From DATCSE01 sp036568605 (GTDB taxonomy: Bacteria > Pseudomonadota > Gammaproteobacteria > Burkholderiales > Burkholderiaceae_C), in NCBI GenBank assembly GCA_036568605.1, contig DATCSE010000132.1, forward strand, positions 1 to 22,355: DNA of 22,355 bases, written 5' to 3'. Shown in pieces: positions 14,982 through 22,269 of the stretch (the stretch's first letter is position 1; each line of letters begins with the position of its first letter). Both the position numbers and the translations under genes were made by a program. The notes under the pieces were generated by a model. It was not told the DNA's origin. It did no database searches and was given only the letters and a program-made list of their open reading frames with translations.

Positions 14982-16886
14982 ATGGACCCGCGGCTGCTGC
15001 GCCTGTACTCCGACGAGCTGACGCACCTGCGCGAGCGCGGCGCCGAATTCGCGCGCGAATTTCCGCGCATCGCGGCGCGGCTCTCGATGGAGGGCCTCGA
15101 GGTCGCCGATCCGTATGTCGAGCGGCTGCTCGAAGGCTTCGCGTTCCTGACCGCGCGCATCCAGCTCAAGCTCGAGGCCGAATACCCGCGGCTGGTGCAG
15201 CACCTGCTCGAGGCGGCGTATCCGAACTTCCTCGCCCCGGTGCCGGCGATGATGATCGTGCGGCTGGTCCCCGACGCGGCCGATCCGAACCTGCTGCACG
15301 GTGCGCGCGTGAAGCGCGGCAGCACGGTGCGCAGCGAGCTGCCGCGCGGCCAGAACACCTTGTGCGAGTTCCGCACCGCGCACGACGTGCAACTGTGGCC
15401 GATCGAGATCGCCGCGGTGCAGTACTTCACCCATGCGCCGGACCTGCCGCTCGCGCAGCTGCCCGGCGGCCAGCGGGCGCGCGGCGGATTGCGGATCCGG
15501 CTGCGCGCGCTGGGCGGCGCGAGCTTTCGCGATCTGCCGATCGACACGCTGGCGATCCACATCGCCGCCGCCGACCCGATCGCGTACCGACTGCACGAGC
15601 TCGTGCTCGGCAACTGCCTGGGCAGCTGGGTGCGGCCGCCGAAGAGCGATGCGCCGAGCGACGGCTGGCGCGACGCGGCCGGCAGCCTCGCCGCGCTCGG
15701 CTACCGCGACGACGAGGCGCTGCTGCCGATCACGCAGCGCGGTTTCTCGGGCTACCGGCTGCTGCAGGAGTACGCGGCGCTGCCGCAGCGCTTCCTCGCT
15801 TTCGCGGTCGACGACTTGCGCACGCGGCTCGCGCGCGTGAACGGCACCGAGGCCGAGATCGTGCTGTTGTTCGGGCGCGGCGACGCGTCGCTCGAATCGC
15901 TGGTCGATGCCGCGAGCCTCGCGCTGTTCTGCACGCCGGCGGTCAACCTGTTCCCGAAGCGGCTCGACCGCATCGCGCTGACGCCGGCGAACTGGGAACA
16001 CCACGCGGTGCCCGACCGCACCCGGCCGATGGACTTCGAGGTGCACAGCATCCAGACCGTCACCGGCTTCGGCACCGGCAGCGTCGCCGAGCAGCAGTTC
16101 CTGCCGATGTATGCGAACCTGCACACCGAGACGCGCAGCCACGGCGCGTACTACACGGTGCGGCGCGAACCGCGCGTGCTCTCGGCGGCGCAGAAGGCGC
16201 ACGGGCCGCGCTCGTCGTATGTCGGGCAGGAGGCGTACCTCGCGCTGGTCGATGCACACCAGGCGCCGTATCGCGAAGACCTGCGCCAACTCGCGGTCAG
16301 CGCGCTGTGCACGAACCGCGATCTGCCGAACCTGCTGCCCGGCGGGCGCGGCGACAGTGCCGCGGACGGCACGACGAGCGGCGACTGGGTGCTCGATGCC
16401 GCCGGCGCGACCGCGCAGGTGCGCTGCATCACGGGGCCGACGCGCCCGCAGATGCGCTTCGGCGACGGCGACCTCGGCTGGTCGCTGGTCAGCCAGCTCT
16501 CGCTGAACTACCTGACGATCGCCGGCGACGACCCGGCCCGCGCCGCCGCGGCGCTGCGCAGCATGCTCGCGCTGTACGGCCCGGCGCACGACGACAGCGG
16601 CTGGTCCAAGCAGCTCGACGGGCTGGTCGGCGTGCAGGCACGCCAGGTCGTGCGCCGCCTGCCGATGGCCGGGCCGCTGACCTTCGGCACCGGCCTCGAG
16701 ATCACCGCGTCGGTCGACGACCTCGCGTTCCAGGGCGGCAGCGCGTTCCTGCTGGGCTGCCTGCTGGAGCGCTTCTTCGCACGCCATGTGGCGCTGAACA
16801 CCTTCAGCGAGACCGTGCTGCGCAGCACCGCGCGCGGCGAGGTGATGCGCTGGCCGGCGCGGCTCGGCGATCAAGCACTGGCATGA
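14982..16886 (+). CDS. tssF: T6SS baseplate protein TssF
   Basis: The protein has 634 residues, close to the family norm of about 600. The start MDPRLLRLYSDELTHLRERG and the following AEFAREFPRIAARLSMEGLE are the hallmark of TssF (ImpG/VasA). Further support comes from DPYVERLLEGFAFLTARIQL, the VNLFPKRLDRIAL block, YTVRREPRVLS and the C-terminal EITASVDDLAFQGGSAFLLG. TssF forms the baseplate wedge with TssG and TssE. The ATG at 14982 is chosen from family alignment. A TTG at 14955 would overlap tssE and adds nine atypical residues. The 3' end is followed by a 127-nt gap occupied mainly by a palindromic repeat rather than by the usual overlap with tssG. Confidence 0.96.
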   Translation: MDPRLLRLYSDELTHLRERGAEFAREFPRIAARLSMEGLEVADPYVERLLEGFAFLTARIQLKLEAEYPRLVQHLLEAAYPNFLAPVPAMMIVRLVPDAADPNLLHGARVKRGSTVRSELPRGQNTLCEFRTAHDVQLWPIEIAAVQYFTHAPDLPLAQLPGGQRARGGLRIRLRALGGASFRDLPIDTLAIHIAAADPIAYRLHELVLGNCLGSWVRPPKSDAPSDGWRDAAGSLAALGYRDDEALLPITQRGFSGYRLLQEYAALPQRFLAFAVDDLRTRLARVNGTEAEIVLLFGRGDASLESLVDAASLALFCTPAVNLFPKRLDRIALTPANWEHHAVPDRTRPMDFEVHSIQTVTGFGTGSVAEQQFLPMYANLHTETRSHGAYYTVRREPRVLSAAQKAHGPRSSYVGQEAYLALVDAHQAPYREDLRQLAVSALCTNRDLPNLLPGGRGDSAADGTTSGDWVLDAAGATAQVRCITGPTRPQMRFGDGDLGWSLVSQLSLNYLTIAGDDPARAAAALRSMLALYGPAHDDSGWSKQLDGLVGVQARQVVRRLPMAGPLTFGTGLEITASVDDLAFQGGSAFLLGCLLERFFARHVALNTFSETVLRSTARGEVMRWPARLGDQALA

Positions 16887-16916
16887 ACCGCACCGCATCG
16901 ACGGCCCGCGCTGGCG

Positions 16917-17016
16917 CATGGCTCCTTCTCCCGCTTGCGGGAGAAGGCGGGGGATGAGGGTGACGCGCGGCCACCCTCACCCCAACCCTCTCCCGCCAGC
17001 GGGAGAGGGAGCCATG
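16917..17016. repeat. ~100-bp palindromic dispersed-repeat element (tssF-tssG junction)
   Basis: This is a composite inverted repeat. The outer arms (16917-16947 and 16986-17016) match at 28 of 31 positions by my count. Each arm contains its own perfect hairpin: CCTTCTCCCGC/GCGGGAGAAGG (16924-16947) and CCCTCTCCCGC/GCGGGAGAGGG (16986-17009). The centre also pairs imperfectly (GATGAGGGTG with CACCCTCACC). The right tip GGGAGAGGGAGCCATG supplies the ribosome site (17001-17010) and start codon (17014) of tssG. The CCCTCACCCCAACCCTCTCC phrase resembles short repeats dispersed through many GC-rich proteobacterial genomes. That resemblance is from memory, not a search. Confidence 0.85.
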
Positions 17017-18078
17017 CTTGCGCAACTGTTCGGCGAGCTCGCCGCCGCTCCCCACGCGTTCGACTTCTACGCGCTGATGCGGCGCATCGACGTGCTGTCG
17101 CCGAACGCGCCGCGGCTGGGCCGCGCGCTGCGGCCCACGTTCGAGCCGGTGCGGCTCGGGCAGGATCCGGAGCTGGACTTCGCGCCGGCCGCGATCTCGT
17201 CGTTCGAGACCTCCGCCACCACGCCACCGCGCATCGGCGTGCGCTTCTTCGGCCTGTTCGGCCCGCACGGCCCGCTGCCGCTGCACCTGACCGAGTACGC
17301 ACGCGAGCGCTTGCGCCATCACGCCGACCCGGGCTTCGCGCGCTTCGCCGACCTGTTCCACCACCGGCTGCTTGCGCTGTTCTACCGCGCCTGGGCGCAG
17401 GCCCAGCCCACCGTGCAGCACGACCGGCCGGCCGATGACCAGTTCGCGAAGTGGCTGGGTGCGCTGTTCGGGCTCGCACCGCGCGAGCTGCGCGAGCGCG
17501 ATGCGGTCGGCGACGACGCGAAGCGCTTTCAGGCCGGCCTGCTCGCACGCGGCGTCAAGAACGCCGAGGGACTGGTGATGCTGCTGCAGCACCACTTCGG
17601 CGTGCCGGTGCGGGTGCAGGGTTTCGTCGGCCACTGGATGCGGTTGCGCCCGGCCGACCGCACGCGGCTCGAGACCGTGCGGCTCGGCCGGCGCCCCGAG
17701 GCCAGTGCGCAGTTGGGCGTCGGCGCGACGCTGGGCTCGAAGGTCTGGGACCGGCAGAGCAAGTTCCGCATCCACCTCGGGCCACTGACGCTCGCGCAGT
17801 ACGAATCGTTCCTGCCAGGATCGCCGGCGCTGCCGGTGCTGCGCGACTGGGTGCGCCAGTACGTGGGGCTCGCTCGCGCCTGGGATGTGCGACTCGCGCT
17901 CGCGGGCTCCGACGTGCCGGCCGCAAGCTTGGGCCGCGCGACCCGCCTCGGCTACACGAGCTGGCTGGGCGGCACGCGCCGGCGCGGCGCACGACGGCCG
18001 GCGACCGCGCGCGACGACCTCGTGTTCAGCGCCGAACGCATCCTGGAGGAGGACCGCCATGTCCGAGATCAGCCGTAG
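17014..18078 (+). CDS. tssG: T6SS baseplate protein TssG
   Basis: The protein has 354 residues (ImpH/VasB family). It opens with a short lead, then AAPHAFDFYALMRRIDVLSP, continues with FFGLFGPHGPLPLHLTEYAR and FHHRLLALFYRAWAQAQPTV, and later has the QHHFGVPVRVQGFVGHWMRL and LGSKVWDRQSKFRIHLGPL blocks, all typical of TssG. TssG dimerises with TssF copies as the baseplate wedge core. The ATG at 17014 is chosen because the family match begins there and GGGAGAGGGA lies just upstream. Both that ribosome site and the ATG belong to the palindromic element. The in-frame ORF extends to 16918 but the extra 32 residues are repeat-encoded. The 3' end overlaps clpV by 20 nt, indicating coupled translation. 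Confidence 0.95.
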   Translation: MLAQLFGELAAAPHAFDFYALMRRIDVLSPNAPRLGRALRPTFEPVRLGQDPELDFAPAAISSFETSATTPPRIGVRFFGLFGPHGPLPLHLTEYARERLRHHADPGFARFADLFHHRLLALFYRAWAQAQPTVQHDRPADDQFAKWLGALFGLAPRELRERDAVGDDAKRFQAGLLARGVKNAEGLVMLLQHHFGVPVRVQGFVGHWMRLRPADRTRLETVRLGRRPEASAQLGVGATLGSKVWDRQSKFRIHLGPLTLAQYESFLPGSPALPVLRDWVRQYVGLARAWDVRLALAGSDVPAASLGRATRLGYTSWLGGTRRRGARRPATARDDLVFSAERILEEDRHVRDQP

Positions 18079-20803
18079 CGCCCTGTTCGGCAAGCTCAAC
18101 CCGCTGGCCTACAAGGCGATCGAAGGCGCGACCGTGTTCTGCAAGCTGCGCGGCAACCCGTATGTCGAGCTGCAGCACTGGTTCGCGCAGATCCTGCAGC
18201 AGCCCGACAGCGACCTGCACCGCATCGTCAAGCACTACGGGCTCGATGCCTCGCTGCTCGCGGCCGACCTGCAGGCCTCGCTGGACCGGCTGCCGCGCGG
18301 CGCGGCCTCGGTGACCGACCTGTCGAGCTTCGTCGAGAGCGCGGTCGAGCGCGGCTGGGTCTACGGCTCGCTGATGTTCGGCGGGCGCGAGGTGCGCACC
18401 GGCTATCTGCTGGTCGGCCTGCTGAAGTCGCCCAATCTGCGCAACGTGCTGCTGGGCATCAGCCGGCAGTTCGAGCGCATCAAGGTCGACGACCTGACCG
18501 ACAACTTCGCATCGCTGCTCGCGCAGTCGCCCGAAGCGGCGCAGACCGCCACCGACGGCAGTGCCGCGCCCGGCGAAACCAGCGGCGCGATCGCGCCGGC
18601 CGCGATGGGCAAGCAGGAGGCGTTGAAGCGTTACGCGGTCGACCTGACCGAGCGCGCGAAGAAAGGCGAGCTCGACCCGGTGGCCGGCCGCGACGAGGAG
18701 ATCCGCCAGATCGTCGACATCCTGATGCGGCGGCGCCAGAACAACCCCATCCTGACCGGCGAGGCCGGCGTCGGCAAGACCGCGGTCGTCGAAGGTTTCG
18801 CGCTGCGCCTGGCCCGCGGCGACGTGCCGCCGCAGCTGAAGGACGTGTCGCTGTACGTGCTCGACATCGGCCTCCTGCAGGCCGGCGCGAGCATGAAGGG
18901 CGAGTTCGAGAATCGGCTGCGCCAGGTGATCGACGAGGTGCAGGCCAGCGCCAAGCCCATCATCCTGTTCATCGACGAGGCGCACACGCTGATCGGTGCC
19001 GGCGGCGCGGCCGGCACCGGCGACGCGGCGAACCTGCTGAAGCCGGCGCTCGCCCGCGGCAAGCTGCGCACGATCGCCGCGACCACCTGGGCCGAATACA
19101 AGAAGTACTTCGAGAAGGACCCGGCGCTGACGCGGCGCTTCCAGGTCGTGCAGGTCGGCGAGCCCAGCGAGGAGAAGGCGGTGCTGATGCTGCGCGGCGT
19201 GGCCTCGGTGCTGGAGAAGCATCACCGGGTGCAGCTGCTCGACGAGGCAATCGAGGCGGCGGTCAAGCTTTCGCACCGCTACATTCCGGCGCGCCAGTTG
19301 CCGGACAAGGCGGTGAGCCTGCTCGACACCGCCTGCGCGCGGGTCGCGGTCAGCCAGCATGCGACGCCGCCGGAGCTCGAAGACACGCAGCACCGCATCG
19401 CCGCGCTGACGATAGAGCGCGAGATCATCGAGCGCGAGGAGAACGTCGGCATCGCGATCGGCGAGCGCAAGACGCGGGTCGACGCCGAGCTCGCGACGGC
19501 GCGCGACCGGCTGGGGGTGCTGGAGAAGCGCTACGAGGAGGAGAAGGGGCTGGTCGATCGGGTGCTGACGATACGGGCGGAGTTGCGGGCCGGGTTCAAG
19601 CCGGTGCCCGATCCCGTTCGGGCCGAGCCTGTCGAAGCCCTGTCACGAGGTGCACCAGCCCTTCGACAAGCTCAGGGCGAACGGGATGGGGCGGGTGGGG
19701 CTCAGGACAATCAACGCGAAGCCCTTCTCGCCGAACTCCAGCAACTCCAGACCCGCCTCCACGCGCTGCAAGGCGACTCCCCGCTGGTCCTCCCGGTCGT
19801 CGACGAACAAGCCGTCGGCGCCGTCGTGCAGGACTGGACCGGCATTCCCGTCGGTCGCATGGTGAAGAACGAGGTCGAGTCGGTGCTCAAGCTCGCCGAC
19901 ACGCTGAACGCCCGCGTGATCGGCCAGAAGCACGCGCTCGACATGATCGCCAGGCGCATCCAGACCTCGCGCGCGAAGCTCGACAACCCGGGCAAGCCGA
20001 TCGGCGTGTTCCTGCTGTGCGGCACCTCCGGCGTCGGCAAGACCGAGACCGCGCTCGCGCTGGCCGAGGCGCTGTACGGCGGCGAGCAGAACGTGATCAC
20101 GATCAACATGAGCGAGTACCAGGAGGCGCACACGGTCTCGACGCTGAAGGGCTCGCCGCCCGGCTACGTGGGCTACGGCGAGGGCGGCGTGCTGACCGAG
20201 GCGGTGCGCCGCCGGCCGTACAGCGTGGTGCTGCTCGACGAGGTCGAGAAGGCGCACCCCGACGTGCACGAGCTCTTCTTCCAGGTCTTCGACAAGGGCT
20301 GGATGGAAGACGGCGAAGGTCGCTACATCGACTTCAAGAACACGATCATTTTGTTGACCAGCAACGCCGGCAGCGAGCTGATCATGAACCTGTGCAAGGA
20401 CCCGGAACTGATGCCGGAACCCGAGGGCATCGCCGCGGCGCTGCGCGAGCCGCTGCTGAAGGTGTTCCCGGCGGCGCTGCTCGGGCGCCTGGTGACGATC
20501 CCGTACTACCCACTGTCGCCGCAGATGCTGCGCACGATCATCCGGCTGCAGCTGGGGCGCATCCAGAAGCGGGTGCAGGCCAACCATGGCATTCCGTTCA
20601 CGTACGACGATGCGGTGGTCGAGCTGGTGGCGAGCCGCTGCAACGAGATCGAGAGCGGCGGGCGCGTGATCGACGCGATCCTGACCAACACCGTGCTGCC
20701 GAAGATCAGCCACGAGTATTTGATGCGGCTGTCGGGCGGGCAGGCGATCCGGCGCGTGGCGCTGGCGGTCGAGGGTGGGGACTTCACGTATGCGTTCGAT
20801 TAG
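18059..20803 (+). CDS. clpV: T6SS sheath-recycling AAA+ ATPase ClpV (TssH)
   Basis: The protein has 914 residues; ClpV proteins are usually about 870-900. The N-domain (about 1-160) begins MSEISRSALFGKLNPLAYKA. The first AAA+ module has Walker A GEAGVGKT (234-241) and Walker B LFIDE (303-307). The second has Walker A GTSGVGKT (655-662) and Walker B VLLDE (724-728), with the pore-loop motif GYVGYGEGG (702-710). ClpV unfolds contracted TssB/C sheaths so subunits can be reused. A strong GGAGGAGGA precedes the ATG, which overlaps tssG. Residues about 515-551, between the middle-domain coiled coil and the second ATPase module, are encoded by and around a REP-like inverted repeat, an unusual in-frame insertion. 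Just downstream (about 19700-19830) codons shift towards CTC and CAA compared with CTG and CAG elsewhere. Confidence 0.96.
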   Translation: MSEISRSALFGKLNPLAYKAIEGATVFCKLRGNPYVELQHWFAQILQQPDSDLHRIVKHYGLDASLLAADLQASLDRLPRGAASVTDLSSFVESAVERGWVYGSLMFGGREVRTGYLLVGLLKSPNLRNVLLGISRQFERIKVDDLTDNFASLLAQSPEAAQTATDGSAAPGETSGAIAPAAMGKQEALKRYAVDLTERAKKGELDPVAGRDEEIRQIVDILMRRRQNNPILTGEAGVGKTAVVEGFALRLARGDVPPQLKDVSLYVLDIGLLQAGASMKGEFENRLRQVIDEVQASAKPIILFIDEAHTLIGAGGAAGTGDAANLLKPALARGKLRTIAATTWAEYKKYFEKDPALTRRFQVVQVGEPSEEKAVLMLRGVASVLEKHHRVQLLDEAIEAAVKLSHRYIPARQLPDKAVSLLDTACARVAVSQHATPPELEDTQHRIAALTIEREIIEREENVGIAIGERKTRVDAELATARDRLGVLEKRYEEEKGLVDRVLTIRAELRAGFKPVPDPVRAEPVEALSRGAPALRQAQGERDGAGGAQDNQREALLAELQQLQTRLHALQGDSPLVLPVVDEQAVGAVVQDWTGIPVGRMVKNEVESVLKLADTLNARVIGQKHALDMIARRIQTSRAKLDNPGKPIGVFLLCGTSGVGKTETALALAEALYGGEQNVITINMSEYQEAHTVSTLKGSPPGYVGYGEGGVLTEAVRRRPYSVVLLDEVEKAHPDVHELFFQVFDKGWMEDGEGRYIDFKNTIILLTSNAGSELIMNLCKDPELMPEPEGIAAALREPLLKVFPAALLGRLVTIPYYPLSPQMLRTIIRLQLGRIQKRVQANHGIPFTYDDAVVELVASRCNEIESGGRVIDAILTNTVLPKISHEYLMRLSGGQAIRRVALAVEGGDFTYAFD
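19611..19687. repeat. 77-bp REP-like inverted repeat inside clpV
   Basis: Arms 19611-19637 and 19661-19687 are 27 bases each and match at 23 of 27 positions after reverse complementing; the loop is 23 bases. The outer ends are ATCCCGTTCG and CGAACGGGAT. Inner parts include GCCTGTCGAAG and CTTCGACAAGCTC, the wording of a dispersed repeat that I recall as common in Burkholderiales and Xanthomonadales. It is read in the clpV frame as PVRAEPVEALSRGAPALRQA plus flanks, with no stop codon. Confidence 0.85.
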
Positions 20804-22190
20804 TCCGTTGATGGCACGCGACGACCCTCACCCCAGCCCTCTCCCAGGGGGAGAGGGAGAGGAAGTCACGCTGGGCGAGGCTCTGGCGCGGGCGGTTGCG
20901 CTGCTGCGCAACGAGCAGCTGGACGATGCCGAGGCGCTGCTCGCCCAGATTCGCGAGGCCGTGCCCGACGATCCGGATGCGCTGCATTTCCAGGGCGTGC
21001 TGCGCCATGCGCAGGGCCGCACCGACGACGGCATCGCGCTGATCCGCGCATCGCTTGCCTCCCTCGAGACGCAGCCCGGCGCGTGGAACAACCTCGGCAA
21101 CCTGCTCGTGCATGCGCAGCGCTTCGACGAGGCCGCGCGCGCCTACGACACCTGCGTGCGCCACGCCGACTCGAACCCGGGCGGCGACTCTGCCGCGGCG
21201 GACGCGCTGAACAACCTCGCGATCCTGCAACGCCGGCACGGCCGCTGGATCGAGTCCGAGGGTTCGGCGCGCCGCGCGATCGCACTGCGGCCCGATTTCG
21301 GTGACGCCTGGTACAACCTGTCGCTCGCGCTGATGGGGCAGCAGCGCGTGCACGAGGGGCTGGTCGCGAGCAGCCACGCGATCACGCTCGGGCCGCGCCA
21401 GACGCTGGGGCGCTCGCAGGTGATACGCGCGCTGACGCTGCTGGGCGAGCGCGAGCAGGCCGCGCAGCTCTACCGCGAGTGGTTGGCCGAGGAGCCCGAC
21501 AACCCGGTCGTGCAACACATGCTCGCGGCCTGCGACGACGCGCCCGGCGCGGCACCGCCGCGGGCCAGCGATGCGTATGTCGAGACCGTGTTCGACGCGT
21601 ATGCCGAGAGCTTCGATGCGAGCCTCGAGCGGCTGCACTACCGCGCGCCGGAGCTGGTCGCGCACGAGCTCCAACGGCTGCTGGCCGCGCCGAGCGCGGC
21701 GCTCGCGATCGTCGATGCCGGCTGCGGCACCGGCCTGTGCGGGCCGCTGCTGCGGCCATGGGCCGCGCGGCTCGCCGGCTGCGACCTCTCGGTGGGCATG
21801 CTGCGCCGCGCGAAGGCGCGGGGCTGCTACGACGTGCTGCACAAGGCCGAGCTGAGCCACTACCTCGCGACCCAGCCGGGCGCGTTCGATGTCGTCGTCT
21901 CGGCCGACACGCTGTGTTATTTCGGCGATCTGCACGAGGTGCTGGCCGCCTCGGCGCGCGCGCTGCGGCCCGGCGGGCGGCTGATGTTCACCGTCGAGGC
22001 GCTGGATGACGCCGACCTCGAGCCGCTGCGCCTGCAGGCCACCGGCCGCTACGCACATGCGCGTGCACACCTGCACGCGAGCCTGGAGGCGGCGGGCTTT
22101 GCCGAACTGCGCATCGAGCCCGCAGTCTCGCGCACCGAAGGCGGGCGCGACGTGGCCGGCTGGCTTGCCAGCGCACGCAAGGCGCCGTGA
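20790..22190 (+). CDS. TPR-containing SAM-dependent methyltransferase
   Basis: The protein has 466 residues from the ATG at 20790, chosen because GGTGGGGA lies about nine bases upstream; it overlaps clpV by 14 nt. An ATG at 20811 after the clpV stop is an alternative. Residues about 28-245 are TPR-like repeats (EALARAVALLRNEQLDDAEA; AWNNLGNLLVHAQRFDEAAR; GDAWYNLSLALMGQQRVHEG). Residues about 290-460 are a class I Rossmann methyltransferase with SAM motif VDAGCGTG (308-315), CDLSVGMLRRAK (331-342), DVVVSADTLCYFGDL (367-381) and ALRPGGRLMFTVE (391-403). This layout matches the 'predicted methyltransferase containing TPR repeat' group (COG4976). The substrate is unknown. It sits between clpV and vgrG in the T6SS operon, so it may modify a T6SS component or effector; that is inference. 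The first 26 residues are largely repeat-encoded. Confidence 0.85.
   Translation: MRSISPLMARDDPHPSPLPGGEGEEVTLGEALARAVALLRNEQLDDAEALLAQIREAVPDDPDALHFQGVLRHAQGRTDDGIALIRASLASLETQPGAWNNLGNLLVHAQRFDEAARAYDTCVRHADSNPGGDSAAADALNNLAILQRRHGRWIESEGSARRAIALRPDFGDAWYNLSLALMGQQRVHEGLVASSHAITLGPRQTLGRSQVIRALTLLGEREQAAQLYREWLAEEPDNPVVQHMLAACDDAPGAAPPRASDAYVETVFDAYAESFDASLERLHYRAPELVAHELQRLLAAPSAALAIVDAGCGTGLCGPLLRPWAARLAGCDLSVGMLRRAKARGCYDVLHKAELSHYLATQPGAFDVVVSADTLCYFGDLHEVLAASARALRPGGRLMFTVEALDDADLEPLRLQATGRYAHARAHLHASLEAAGFAELRIEPAVSRTEGGRDVAGWLASARKAP
20826..20857. repeat. Half-copy of the tssG-type repeat in the methyltransferase 5' end
   Basis: CCCTCACCCCAGCCCTCTCC closely matches the right half of the 16917-17016 element. 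Arms CCCTCTCCC (20837-20845) and GGGAGAGGG (20849-20857) form a perfect hairpin. It is translated as DPHPSPLPGGEGEE, the same reading frame in which the first element would give HPNPLPPAGEG. Confidence 0.8.
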
Positions 22191-22231
22191 ACGCGTCCCC
22201 AACGTGCAGCCGCTCCGATGACTTTCGTCGC

Positions 22232-22260
22232 TTGAGCGCGCCGGACCCGCTGCCTACAGT
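22232..22260 (+). promoter_or_regulatory. Candidate sigma-70 promoter for vgrG
   Basis: TTGAGC (22232-22237) and TACAGT (22255-22260) are separated by 17 bases, each matching four of six consensus positions. Transcription would start only a few bases before the vgrG ATG at 22270, and no Shine-Dalgarno is visible, so the transcript would be nearly leaderless. Such hexamers can occur by chance. Confidence 0.3.
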
Positions 22261-22269
22261 CGTCCGCAA

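Noticed and set aside
16918..17013. N-terminally extended TssG beginning inside the palindrome
   Set aside because: The extra 32 residues are entirely repeat-encoded, and family similarity begins just after the ATG at 17014.
19611..19687. CRISPR or insertion-sequence remnant in clpV
   Set aside because: There is a single inverted repeat with no direct-repeat array, no transposase sequence and no obvious target-site duplication.
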